From Planctomycetota bacterium (GTDB lineage: Bacteria; Planctomycetota; UBA8742; UBA2392): a DNA stretch of 64,000 nt. A program made the translations under genes and the position numbers. Of the stretch, positions 47,197 to 57,128 are shown one piece after another. Positions within the stretch are counted from its first letter, which is position 1. Every line of letters begins with the position of its first letter. The DNA lies in contig JAOSKM010000003.1 of NCBI GenBank assembly GCA_027493625.1, forward strand, positions 186,001-250,000, given 5' to 3'. Under the pieces are notes generated by a model that was not told where the DNA came from, searched no databases, and was given only the letters and a program-made list of their open reading frames with translations.

Positions 47197-47992
47197 ATGA
47201 AACGCGCCATGGTACTGGCAGCATTCCTTGGATCGCTGGCATTCAGCGCACCACTTTTCGCGCAGGATGAGCAGAAGCCCGCCGAAACTCCCAAAGAGGA
47301 ACCGAAGGAAGAAACCAAGGAAGAGGCCAAGCCCGCACGGCCCGAACGCAAGCGCATGGACCGCACCGCCCTGCAGGAGCTCGGCCGCGTGATGCGCACC
47401 CTGGACGCGGACAAAGACGGCAAGGTCAACGGCGATGAGCTGGGTGACGAAGAGCTGTTCAAGAAACTCGACAAGGACGAAGACGGTTTCCTGACCGTGC
47501 AGGAAATGCTGGCCGACAAGGATGCCGTGGTGGCCAGCGTCGAGAAGCGCGAGGCCGAGGCCATGAAGGAGGAGTTCGGCATCCTCGACCGCGACGACAG
47601 CGGCAAGCTGAACAAGGAAGAGCTGGGCACGGACTTCGCCGGCCTGCTGGAAAGCGGCGACAAGGACAAAGACGGCGAGCTGAACCTCGAGGAATTCAAC
47701 GAAGCGCGCAAGGCGGCCGCCAAGGCCAAGGCCGAGAAAGAGCGCCCCCAGCGCGGCAACATCATGGAGCAGGTGGACAAAGACGGCGACGGCAAGATCA
47801 GCAAGGAAGAAGCCCCGGAGCGGCTGAAGGAAAACTTCGACAAGCTCGACAAGGACGGCGACGGCTTCATCACCCAGGACGAGCTGAAGGCCGCGCGCCC
47901 CCAGCGCCAGCGCCCCAACCGCCAAGCCCCGGAAGGCGAGAAGAAGGGAAGAAGCGCCCAAGGGCGAAAGCGAAAAGGAAGACGAGTTTTAA
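47197..47992 (+). CDS. Secreted six-EF-hand calcium-binding protein, frameshifted near end
   Basis: The product has a signal peptide (MKRAMVLAAFLGSLAFSAP) and six EF-hand loops: DADKDGKVNGDE, DKDEDGFLTVQE, DRDDSGKLNKEE, DKDKDGELNLEE, DKDGDGKISKEE and DKDGDGFITQDE. It should bind calcium outside the cytoplasm. The long frame continues antisense through the next gene. Shifting by one base near 47947-47953 gives the ending EAPKGESEKEDEF and stop TAA at 47990, so I set the end there. AAGGAG precedes ATG 47197. Confidence 0.8.
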
Positions 47993-48066
47993 CCCGTCAC
48001 GCAAGCCGGCCGCGCGGACCAGGTAGTTGCTGCGGCCACTATGGATGTCCAGGACCCGAGTCGAGC

Positions 48067-49239
48067 CTACACCAGCTCGATCAGCGTGATCTCGGGCGGG
48101 CAGTTGATGCGCACGGGCATCCATTGGCCGCTGCCGCTGTTGACGTACAGCTTTCGGCCATTGTGCTCGTACTCGCCGGCGTGGTACAGCTCGACCGGCA
48201 GCACGGGCGACAACTCGTACTGCCCGATGCGACCCATGCTTACCTGCCCGCCGTGGGTGTGGCCGGAAAGCTGCAGGTCGATCGGGCGTTCACGCCCCTC
48301 ATGGAAGCTGCTGGGGTTGTGCGCCAGCACGATGCGCGGCGCGCCGTCGTCGGCGACGTCTTTGAGCGCTTCGTCGAAACTCGCCTTGGGCTGGCGACGG
48401 CCGGGATAATCCACGCCCAGCATCCACAGGTGGTCGCCGCCCACCTGTATGCGCCGGCTGGCGTCGCGCAGCATTGCGCAACCGGTTTCCTCGATGCCCG
48501 CGATCAATTGGTCGAGCTGCGGGCCGGCCGCGTAGTACTCGTGATTGCCCAGGCACATGAACACGCCGTGGCGGTGCTTTACGCCGCGCAGCATCATCTG
48601 CGCGTCCTCAAGCTGCTCCATGGCGTGGTCCAGCAGGTCGCCGGTGCACACCACGATGTCCGGGTCCTGGGCGTTGATGATCTCAACGATTTCGCGCAGG
48701 CGCGCGGTCTTCACGAAGCGCCCGATGTGCACGTCGCTGAACTGGGCAATGCGCAGGCCGTGCAGGTTGGTCAGCTCGCGCGGCACGGGCAGGCTTACCG
48801 TGCGTATCACCGGGTCGCGCATGGCCCCGACCGCGCCGATGCCGGAGCCGGCAATGATCGCGGCCGGCGGCACCAGCGCCGCCCGCTTCAGCCACTCGCG
48901 TCTTGACAGGTCAACGCTCTCGGGGCGCAGCCGCGCGCGCAGCTTGAGCGCGGCGAAAGCCGGGAAGCTGAAAGCGATCAGCCACGCGCCGTAGCACAGC
49001 ACCGCGAACTGAATCGCCATGCTGGGCACGGAAAGCCACAACGGTGCGTCGGAGCGAAAGACCCGCAGCGCATCCGCCTTGAACGGCATCAGCATGGTGG
49101 GCAGCAACGGCAGCCAGAAGAGCACGGCCAGCAGGACGCGCGCCCGCCGCCTGCGGGCAGGGAAGGCCGCGGAAACCCGCACCCACAGCGCCCAGAACAC
49201 CAGCGCGTTGACAGCAACCATCAGCAGTGCCAGCCGCAT
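48067..49239 (-). CDS. Membrane metallophosphoesterase 1
   Basis: The 390-aa product has about four N-terminal membrane helices. A twin-Arg-like SRREWLKRAALVPPAA segment (about 112-128) and a calcineurin-like domain follow: QFSDVHIG, CTGDLLDH, CLGNHEYY, LAHNPSSF and LSGHTHGG (ligands of two metals). It ends NCPPEITLIELV. It belongs to the YkuE-like group with paralogues at 49293 and 54631. Periplasmic facing is likely. Substrate is unknown; UDP-diacylglucosamine or other phosphodiesters are possible. Confidence 0.82.
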   Translation of the reverse strand: MRLALLMVAVNALVFWALWVRVSAAFPARRRRARVLLAVLFWLPLLPTMLMPFKADALRVFRSDAPLWLSVPSMAIQFAVLCYGAWLIAFSFPAFAALKLRARLRPESVDLSRREWLKRAALVPPAAIIAGSGIGAVGAMRDPVIRTVSLPVPRELTNLHGLRIAQFSDVHIGRFVKTARLREIVEIINAQDPDIVVCTGDLLDHAMEQLEDAQMMLRGVKHRHGVFMCLGNHEYYAAGPQLDQLIAGIEETGCAMLRDASRRIQVGGDHLWMLGVDYPGRRQPKASFDEALKDVADDGAPRIVLAHNPSSFHEGRERPIDLQLSGHTHGGQVSMGRIGQYELSPVLPVELYHAGEYEHNGRKLYVNSGSGQWMPVRINCPPEITLIELV

Positions 49240-49292
49240 GGCGTAAGTATATTCCGTGCAACGCGACCCTGCGGCCGCAAAAGTGGGAATCC

Positions 49293-50545
49293 CTACACCA
49301 GCTCGATCAGAGTGATCTCGGGCGGGCAGTTGACGCGCACGGGCATCCAGCCGCCGGCGCCCCGGTTCACGTAGAGCTGGCGGCCCCCATGTTCATAGTG
49401 CCCGTTGTGGTAGAGCTCGAAGGGCAGTACCGGGCTGAAGTTCCAGTCGCCGATTCTTCCCAGCACCAGCTGGCCGCCGTGGGTGTGGCCTGAAAGCATC
49501 AGGTCGAGCCGCATCTCGCGCCCCTCGATGAAACTGCCCGGGTGGTGCGCCAGCACGATACGCGGCGCGCCGTCGTCGGCCATCTGGCCCAGCGTGAACT
49601 CGAGGCTTTCGCGCCGGGTGCGCTGCTGTAGCTCCGCCATGAACGGGCCCATGGCGTAGTCGATGCCCCCCAGCCACAGGTGGTGGCCGCCGACCTGCAG
49701 CTTGCGGGCCTCGTCGATCAGCAGGCCGGGGCAGGCCTCGCGCAGGCCGTCGATGATCGGCTTGATGTCGCCGTCGCGCGCGGGGATGTACTCATGGTTG
49801 CCCATGCACATGAACAGTTCGCGCCGCGGCTTCAGACCGCGCAGGAAACGCTGTGCCTCGGGCAGCTGGTCGATGTGGTTGTCGAGCAGGTCGCCGGTCA
49901 CCAGGTGATAGTCCGCACCCGTGGCGTTGATGGCGTCGCGGATTTCGTCCAGCCGCCTGGCATCCATGTAGCTGCCGATGTGCACGTCGCTGACCTGCGC
50001 GAAGGTCACGCCATGCAGGCCGGTCATTTCGCGCGGGACGCGCAGTCGCAGGCGGGTCACCACAGGCGTCTGGCGCGCGGCGATTGCGCCCCCACCGCCG
50101 TGGCGACGATCGCCGCCGGCAGCGCCAGCGCGGCCTTGGCCAGCGCCTTGCGGCGTTCCTCGTTCACGATTTCGCGCTCGGCGGGCGTGCCGTCCGGCTT
50201 GCGGGCCAGGCGGCGCAGGCGTTTGAAGGCATCGATGAACGCGGCCGGCGTGCCTTTGATCAGCAGCACGCCGCCATAGACCCAGGTGGCAAGCTGGAAG
50301 GTCATGGCCGTGATCTGCGCCCATTCGGGCACCTGCTCACGGAACGACATCATGCCGGAAACGCCGCCGAACAGCATGAAGAGGCCGGGGTGCAGCAGGA
50401 CCAGCATGGCCACGCCGACCACAATGCTCACCAGGTTGCCGCGTTTCGGAAAGGCGTGCAGCAGGCGGCGGCGCAGGGCAATGAACGTAAGCACGTTCAG
50501 CGCCGTGACCAGGAAACCGATCAGCATGAACACGTACTGGACCAT
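49293..50545 (-). CDS. Membrane metallophosphoesterase 2, frameshifted
   Basis: The N-terminal membrane part (MVQYVFMLIGFLVTALNVLTF, four helices) lies in a different frame from the catalytic part. A C5 run (50089-50093) splits them; one added base joins ATAV to GGAIAARQTPVVTRLRLRV. Catalytic motifs are intact: QVSDVHIG, VTGDLLDNH, CMGNHEY, LAHHPGSF, LSGHTHGG. It ends NCPPEITLIELV like the two paralogues. It is divergent from the ECF-WD40 gene. Confidence 0.8.
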
Positions 50546-50671
50546 CGCGCCAGTGTAACCGGCCGATGGCGCTCCGTATTCCGTGTATCGGTCCAAGCGG
50601 TTTGGCCGGGCGCCGCCTGAAAAAATCTGATTTCATTTGATTGACCCCGCCCGCTGGCGACGGGTACCTGC

Positions 50672-53600
50672 ATGGAAGAAACGGGAAAACCTCCGGCTGA
50701 CCGGCACGGCGCCCTGCGCTGGTGCGCCCGGCAGTGCACGCAGCGGGGCTGGCGCCTCGCCTGCTCGCTGCTGCGCAACAGCGCCGACGCCGAAGACGCC
50801 GTGCAGCAGGCTTTCCTGGTCGCGTTGCGCAAGCCGGACGACATCCCGCGAGATGACCCGTGGCCCTGGTTCGCCACGGTCATCGCCCTGGAAGCGCGCA
50901 ACGTCAGGCGCAGGTACCAGCGTCCGCAGGTGTCCATCGACGCGGGGGAAGAACCCATGCAGTTGCCCGACCACCGGCACACTCCGGCCGAAGACAGCCT
51001 GGCAAGCCGCGAACTCGCACAGCAGCTCGCGGTGGCGCTGGACGAGCTGCCGGGGGACGAGCGCGAAGCCCTGGTGCTGACGCAGCTCGGCGGCATGAGC
51101 TACGCCGAATCGGCCAGGGCGCTGGACGTCCCGCTGGGCACCTTCAACCACCGGGTTTCGCGCGGCCTCCAGAAGCTGCGCAAGCGGCTGGGCGCCGGCG
51201 ACGCCGCGGTGCTGGGCTGCCTCCCGTTGCTTCCTGTGGATGAGCCGCCGGCGACTCTCGAGCCGTTTCTTGAGTCGAAACTGGCGGCGGCCGGCGGGTC
51301 GGCTGTACCCGCAACCGTGATCATCGCAGGAATCGCCATGAAGAAGACCGTTCTGCTTGTCAGCCTGCTGGTTCTGCTGCTGCTGGGCCTCGGCGCGCTG
51401 GTGGCGGTGCTGAAGCCGGCTGACCCGCTCCCCATGCAGGGCCGCGCGGCCTCCGGGCCGGCGCCGCAGGTTCCGTCAGGCGCCCGGGCGGAGAACGCGC
51501 CGGTTTCGCGGCGGGACGCAACCCCGGGGACCGCAACGGACCCGTCCGCGAACGCCGCCCACGACGCCGCGCAGCCGGCCGAAGGCGGTCCCGCGCCGCG
51601 GGCCACGGACGAAGACATCGATGACGAGGAAGAACTGGAAGACTCCTGGCCGGTCAGCCGCCCCGACCGCGAGCCTGTGATCAGGCCCGTCCAGACGGCG
51701 CGGCTCGACACCCGCATCGTGCACGCCATCGGCGATGGCGAACCCTGGACCCTGCACGAGGAGCCCCACACGCTGCTGGTTTCGCCCGACGACAGCTTCG
51801 TGATCGCGGCCGCCAGGCAATCCGTGCAGTGCCTCGACGCCCGCAGCGGCGAGACGATCTGGGCGCTGTCGATTGAGCCTTTCCCGCTGGACGCCGTGGC
51901 GCTCAGCCCCGACGGCACGCGGCTCGCGGCCGCAACTTACGAACGCGTGGTCATGCTGGACGCCGCGACCGGCCGCCGCCTGGAGGGCGAAGACGTGATG
52001 TCATCGGCCGGCGCGCTGGCCTGGTCACCGGATGGCAGGCGCCTGGCCGTCGCGCACCGGCGCGGCGTGGAGGTGTTCGAGTTGCAGGGTGCGCGCTCGC
52101 TGTTCCGGCACCGGTTCGGCAACACGCCATGGGTCCTGCGCGACCCTGTCAGGCGCGTGCGTTTCAGCGACGACGGCATGCGCCTGCTGTGCGCGCGCCT
52201 GGAAGGACATTCCGAGGAGAACGCACTGCAGGTGCTGGATGCGGAATCCGGCCAACTGCTGCGCAGCGTCCGCGTCACCGAGCTGGGCCTGGCCGCGGCC
52301 GGCAGCCTGGTGCTGGCGGGCGACGGCAACTGCGCCGTTCTAGAGGCCATGGACGGCGCCGAGTTCGTGATGAGTTTTGACGAGTTCACCGAGATTCACC
52401 CCATCGGCGGCCGTGAAGAAGAGCTCGACGAGGTCTACCGCCGGCGCCGCAAGGAGTACGCGGAATACCTGGCGACCAAGGGCCTGAAGGAAGAGCCTGT
52501 GAACCGCCAGGTCGCCCGCTTCGCGGCGGTGATCAACGTGGCGGACGGCAAGCTGGAGAAGCGCGTGGGCCTGCCGGGCAACCGCGTGCGCTTCGCCCTC
52601 AGCGGCGACGGAGGCACGCTGGCCGCCTGGTCGGCCGGGTTCGCGCGCATCCTGGATTTCGGCGTATGGTCAGAGCGCGCCACGGCCGCCATCGCCACCA
52701 GCAGCACGGCGCTGGCGTTCAACCGCCGCGGCGACGTGCTGTTCTGCAGCGACGGCCTGCGGCTGCGCCGCATCGGCGTCAACGACGGCCGTGAGCTCGA
52801 GCCGGAAGCGCACCTGGGACTGAAGCCCGACGGCAAGTACCTGTGCCTGTCCGCGGACGGCAAGGTCGCCCTGTTCACCGAGGATCAAGGGCTGGTCGCC
52901 TTCGACTTCTCCTCGCGCAAGGTGCTGTGGCGCAGTCAGGACCTGCGCCCCTCATGCAGCGCGAACTCCTTCTCCGGCGACGGCTCGTGCGTGTTCGCCT
53001 TGCGCCGGCCCGCGAACCAGCCTCTGCTGCTGGACACCTTCACCGGCGAAGTCATGCGCGAGCTGGCCTGGCCCGAAGGAGTCAAGCCGTCGCAGAACAT
53101 CGTGGTGTCGGGCGACGGCTCCACGGTGGCGGCCGTATGCGAGCCCACGGAGGGCGAATTCTGGACGCACGCGGTGCTCTGGCGCCAGTCGCAGGACTAC
53201 CGGCCGCTGGTGCTGCAGGTCGATGGCACGACGCGCTTCGGCATGATGGGTCAGCTCGAGCTGAACCACGACGCCACCCGCGGCGCGACCCCGGCCTGGG
53301 AAGGTTTCATCGTGTGGGACTTCACGGTCGAGACCTTCCGCGTTGTGAAGACCCCGCAGGGTTTCATGAACAACACCACGCTGCGCATGACGCCGGACGG
53401 CACGCAGTTGCTTGCGGTGGCGATGACGCAGAAGCCGCAGTTCTGGCGGATCGACCTGGCCACGGACGTCGCCACCAACGTCAAGATCGCCCACGGCAAG
53501 GAGGGCGAGTACGGCGAGTTCCGCGATTTCCTGCTCGCGCCCGACGGCAAGTCGCTGCTGATGGCGCCACGCGGCAAGAACCTTTCCATCCTGCGAGTGG

Positions 53601-53737
53601 AACTCGAGTCGGGCAAAGTGCTCGACCAGTTCCCCGGCCATCGCGACACCATCGAGCGCCTGGCCCGCAGCGCCGACGGCAGCGTGATGGCCAGCGTCAG
53701 CGAAGACGGCGTGCTCTACTTCTGGCGCATGGAGTGA
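50672..53737 (+). CDS. ECF sigma factor-TM-WD40 fusion
   Basis: The 1021-aa product begins with an ECF sigma factor: region 2 (LLRNSADAEDAVQQAFLVAL) and region 4 (LDELPGDEREALVLTQLGGMSYAESARALDVPLGTFNHRV). A membrane helix (MKKTVLLVSLLVLLLLGLGA, about 223-246) follows, then an acidic linker and a WD40-type propeller (about 360-1021; repeated SPDGTRLAAA-like strands). The sigma would be tethered to the membrane with the propeller outside. An internal in-frame ATG at 51338 with AGGA could give the propeller alone. Such fusions are known in Planctomycetes. Confidence 0.85.
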   Translation: MEETGKPPADRHGALRWCARQCTQRGWRLACSLLRNSADAEDAVQQAFLVALRKPDDIPRDDPWPWFATVIALEARNVRRRYQRPQVSIDAGEEPMQLPDHRHTPAEDSLASRELAQQLAVALDELPGDEREALVLTQLGGMSYAESARALDVPLGTFNHRVSRGLQKLRKRLGAGDAAVLGCLPLLPVDEPPATLEPFLESKLAAAGGSAVPATVIIAGIAMKKTVLLVSLLVLLLLGLGALVAVLKPADPLPMQGRAASGPAPQVPSGARAENAPVSRRDATPGTATDPSANAAHDAAQPAEGGPAPRATDEDIDDEEELEDSWPVSRPDREPVIRPVQTARLDTRIVHAIGDGEPWTLHEEPHTLLVSPDDSFVIAAARQSVQCLDARSGETIWALSIEPFPLDAVALSPDGTRLAAATYERVVMLDAATGRRLEGEDVMSSAGALAWSPDGRRLAVAHRRGVEVFELQGARSLFRHRFGNTPWVLRDPVRRVRFSDDGMRLLCARLEGHSEENALQVLDAESGQLLRSVRVTELGLAAAGSLVLAGDGNCAVLEAMDGAEFVMSFDEFTEIHPIGGREEELDEVYRRRRKEYAEYLATKGLKEEPVNRQVARFAAVINVADGKLEKRVGLPGNRVRFALSGDGGTLAAWSAGFARILDFGVWSERATAAIATSSTALAFNRRGDVLFCSDGLRLRRIGVNDGRELEPEAHLGLKPDGKYLCLSADGKVALFTEDQGLVAFDFSSRKVLWRSQDLRPSCSANSFSGDGSCVFALRRPANQPLLLDTFTGEVMRELAWPEGVKPSQNIVVSGDGSTVAAVCEPTEGEFWTHAVLWRQSQDYRPLVLQVDGTTRFGMMGQLELNHDATRGATPAWEGFIVWDFTVETFRVVKTPQGFMNNTTLRMTPDGTQLLAVAMTQKPQFWRIDLATDVATNVKIAHGKEGEYGEFRDFLLAPDGKSLLMAPRGKNLSILRVELESGKVLDQFPGHRDTIERLARSADGSVMASVSEDGVLYFWRME

Positions 53738-53772
53738 GTTGACCCGCTGCAGTCCGCGGTGAAGATGGACTC

Positions 53773-54627
53773 ATGCGCATCTTCATCTCGGCTGATATGG
53801 ACGGCATCACCGGCATCACCCACCCGGACCAGATGTTCGAGGGACGGCCGGGTTACGCCGCCGGCTGCGAGGCCATGACCGCCGACGTAAACGCCGCCAT
53901 TGAGGGCGCATTGCGCGCCGCGCCCGGGGCGGAGTTCGTGGTGGCCGACGGGCACTCCCAGGGGCGCAACCTGATCATCGAGAAACTGCACCAAGCCGCC
54001 GCGCTGGTGTGCGGGCCGATGCACGAGACTTCCCGCCCGCTCAGCCAGGCCCAGGGCATCGAGGGCTGCAATCTGGCCTTCTTCGTGGGCTACCACGCCA
54101 AGGCCGGCACCGAGGGCGGCCTGCTGGCCCACACCTGGGCCGGGCCGGTGATCGCCGACGTGCGCCTGAACGGGCTCAGCGTCGGCGAGGTCGGCATCAA
54201 CGCGGCCGTGGCCGGGCACTGGGACATCCCGCTCGGAATGGTCAGCGGCACCCACGACCTGCGCCCCGAGTTGGATGCGCTGAACTGCGGTACGCTGCTG
54301 GCCCAGACCAAGCAAAGCTACGGCCGCACAGCCGCCCTGTGTCTGGGCGCCAGGAAGTCACGCGCAGTGATTGGGGAAACCGCGGAAGCAGCCGTGCGGG
54401 CGCAGCAGCAGGGCAAGCTGAAACCGTTCAAACCCACGCTGCCGGTCACCATGGAGGTGGACACCCACCGCCGCGAGCAGGCGCAGAAGGCCGCCCAGGT
54501 GCCAGGCGTGAAGCAGACAGAAGAGCGCACAGTAAGCGTAACGGCCGAAACAACACTGCAAGCCGCCCTCACCATGTGGAAAGCCATGTGCCACGCCCAG
54601 AACGAACCCCCAGCCTGGCTGAAGTAA
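53773..54627 (+). CDS. M55 family D-aminopeptidase (DppA-like)
   Basis: The 284-aa product has the zinc-binding pattern of the DppA family: FISADMDGITG at the N-terminus, VADGHSQGRNL, FVGYHAKAGTEGGLLAHTW and the GEVGINAAVAG region. It would cleave D-amino-acid-containing peptides, possibly from peptidoglycan turnover. It lies 36 bases after the ECF-WD40 gene in the same direction, so cotranscription is possible. The start at 53773 has no strong ribosome site. Confidence 0.85.
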   Translation: MRIFISADMDGITGITHPDQMFEGRPGYAAGCEAMTADVNAAIEGALRAAPGAEFVVADGHSQGRNLIIEKLHQAAALVCGPMHETSRPLSQAQGIEGCNLAFFVGYHAKAGTEGGLLAHTWAGPVIADVRLNGLSVGEVGINAAVAGHWDIPLGMVSGTHDLRPELDALNCGTLLAQTKQSYGRTAALCLGARKSRAVIGETAEAAVRAQQQGKLKPFKPTLPVTMEVDTHRREQAQKAAQVPGVKQTEERTVSVTAETTLQAALTMWKAMCHAQNEPPAWLK

Positions 54628-54630
54628 CGG

Positions 54631-55874
54631 CTATAGCTCGGGGACCAGCTCTACGAGCGTGATCTCGGGTGGGCAGTTGACCCTTACCGGCAGCCAGCCC
54701 CCGGCGCCGGCGTTTACGTACAGGCGGCGCGGACGTGACCAGACCTCGATGCTCTGGGCGTGCTCGTAGAAGCCGTTGTGGTAGAAATCCACCGGCAGGA
54801 TCGGCGTCAGGGCCGCGTCGCCGATGCGCCCGAGGTTGATCTGCCCGCCGTGGGTGTGGCCGGCCAGCATCAGGTCGAGCGGCATTTCACGCCCCTCGTA
54901 AAACGTACGCGGGTGGTGGCTCAGCACGATGCGCGGCGCGCCGTCGTCGGCCATCTGGCCCATGGTGTGCAGCAGGCTGTCGCGCGTGCTGCGCCCGGAA
55001 ATCGAGCCGCCGCGCTGCGGGTAGTCGATCGCGCCGAGCCACAGTCTGTCGCCGCCGAACTCCAGCGCGCGGGCCTCGTCCACCAGCATCACGCCGCCGC
55101 CCTGCGCGAACTCATCCAGCATGCGCTGCATGTTGTTCGGCCGCGCGGTGTAGTACTCGTGGTTGCCCATGCACATGTAGATTTCGCCGCGCTTTGGCCT
55201 GAGCTGCGACAGGAACCAGCGGGCGAGCTCCACCTGGTCCATGTGGTTGTCCGTAAGGTCGCCGGTCACCACGTGGATGTCGGCGCCCGCGGCGTTGATG
55301 GCGTCCACCACGCCCTGCAGGCGCTCGCGGTCCATGTAGCTGCCGATGTGCACGTCGCTGACCTGAGCCAGCGTGACGCCGTGCAGGCCGCTGAACTCGC
55401 GCCGCACGGGCAGGCGCAGGCGCGTGATCACCGGCGCGCCCATGTAGCTGGCCACGCCGGCGCCCGAGAACACCAGTGCCGCGGCCGGCACCGCCAGCGA
55501 TGCGCGGGCCAGCAGCCGGCGGCGCTCTTCGTTGACCGGCGCGGGCGCGGTCCGGCGCAGACGCCGCAGCAGCGCGGCCACCCAGGCGGGCGCGCGCGTG
55601 GCCAGCAAAACAACGCCATAGGTCCAGGCCGCGAACTGCGCACCCATGCTCAGCACCTGGGCCCACTCGGGCAGCCAGTCACGCACCGCGCGCAGGCCGG
55701 ACCAGCCGCCCAGCGCCATGGCCAGTGAGGGTGCAGCAGCACCAGCATCAGCACGCCAGCCAGTACGCCGAGCAAGCGGCCGCGCCTCGGGAACGCCAGC
55801 TTCAGCCGGTGGCGCAGGGCCAGCCAGATCAGCAGGTTCAGAAGCGCCGTAATGATGCCGCCGGTCTGGAACAT
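54631..55874 (-). CDS. Membrane metallophosphoesterase 3, frameshifted
   Basis: The N-terminal membrane segment (MFQTGGIITALLNLLIWLAL, GVLAGVLMLVLLHP) lies in another frame than the rest. A base lost near the G3 at 55729-55731 separates them; restoring it gives LLHPSLAMALGGWSG. Catalytic motifs are complete: QVSDVHIG, VTGDLTDNH, CMGNHEYY, LSHHPRTF, LAGHTHGG. It ends NCPPEITLVELVPEL. The pattern is the same as in paralogues 1 and 2. Confidence 0.8.
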
Positions 55875-56021
55875 GGTATTGCCTATAACGGCCGACCTGC
55901 CCCGGCATTCCCGGAATTCGAGCGCGGCGCCAAGCCTACACGCGAGGCCTGCCCGATGTTCTAATGCGGACGAAATCGCGCCGGGCTGGCGTTTGGTTTT
56001 TGGGCAAGGAAAGAGACTGAC

Positions 56022-57104
56022 ATGGCCGGCACTGTGATGCCCTCGCCCATCCGGGTTGAGGAAGACGAGGCGGAAAACATCGAGCGCATCCGGCAGATCA
56101 AGGCCGAGCGCGGCGATTCATTGATCATCCTGGCCCACCACTACCAGCGCCTGGGCGTGCACGCCTGCGGCGACGTCACCGGCGACTCCTACGCCCTGTG
56201 CAAGGCGGCCGCCAACACCGACAAAGCCCGCGACATCGTGTTCTGCGGCGTGCGCTTCATGGTCACCAGCGCCGCGGTGCTGTGCCGCGACGACCAGGTG
56301 GTCTACCACCCGGACCGCAACGCCGGCTGCCCCATGGCCGACATGGCCAACCTGCCCCAGGTGCTGACCAGCTGGAAAGAGCTGGGTGAAGTGGTCGACA
56401 CCAAGGCCGTGGTGCCGGTCGTGTACATGAACAGCGACCTCGACCTGAAAGCCTTCTGCGGCGAGCGAGGGGGCATCGTCTGCACGTCATCGAACGCGGG
56501 CAAGGTCTATGACTGGTGTTTTGAGCGCGGCGAGAAAATCTTCTTCTTCCCCGACGAGCATCTCGGCCGCAACACCGCCAACAAGTACGGCATCAAGCGC
56601 GAGCAGATCGTGCTGTGGGACCCCAAGCTGCCCTACGGCGGCCTGAGCCACGAGCAGATCCGCGACGCGAAAGTAATCCTGTGGAAGGGCTACTGCCACG
56701 TCCACACGCGCTTCAGCGTCGAGATGATCGAGAAGGCCCGCGCCGAGCACGAGGGTATCAAGGTGATCGTGCACCCCGAGTGCACCGAGGAAACCGTGGC
56801 GGCCGCGGATTTCAGCGGCAGCACGGGCTTCATCCAGGACTACGTAATCAACCGGATGAAGCCGGGCGACAAGGTGGCGATCGGCACGGAAGTGAACATG
56901 ATCCACCGGCTTGCGGTGCAGCACCCGGACAAGCTGATCATCCCGCTGGTGCGCAGCCTGTGCCCGAACATGTTCAAAATCAGCACCGGCGACCTGCGCG
57001 ACTGCCTCGAGAACCTGGACAGCTGGGAGCCCGTGAGGGCCGAGCCGAACGAGAAGCGCTTCGCCCGCATCGCACTGGACAACATGCTGTCCTGCGCGGG
57101 GTAG
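56022..57104 (+). CDS. nadA: Quinolinate synthase
   Basis: The 360-aa product has NadA signatures: LAHHYQRLGVHACGDVTGDS, FCGVRFMVTSAAVLC, AGCPMADM, SSNAGKVYDW, VHPECTEETVAAADFSGSTG, GTEVNMIHRL, LCPNMFKI. The Fe-S cluster Cys are in FCGV..., HPECTE and CPNM. It condenses iminoaspartate with dihydroxyacetone phosphate in NAD synthesis. AAGGAAAG precedes ATG 56022. nadB and nadC are not in the window. Confidence 0.95.
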   Translation: MAGTVMPSPIRVEEDEAENIERIRQIKAERGDSLIILAHHYQRLGVHACGDVTGDSYALCKAAANTDKARDIVFCGVRFMVTSAAVLCRDDQVVYHPDRNAGCPMADMANLPQVLTSWKELGEVVDTKAVVPVVYMNSDLDLKAFCGERGGIVCTSSNAGKVYDWCFERGEKIFFFPDEHLGRNTANKYGIKREQIVLWDPKLPYGGLSHEQIRDAKVILWKGYCHVHTRFSVEMIEKARAEHEGIKVIVHPECTEETVAAADFSGSTGFIQDYVINRMKPGDKVAIGTEVNMIHRLAVQHPDKLIIPLVRSLCPNMFKISTGDLRDCLENLDSWEPVRAEPNEKRFARIALDNMLSCAG

Positions 57105-57128
57105 TCTCGTTGATTGACCCCGTCGCGA

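Noticed and set aside
47993..48906. Continuation of the EF-hand frame to 48906
   Set aside because: It runs antisense through a well-supported metallophosphoesterase. A one-base shift near 47950 gives a sensible ending at 47992.
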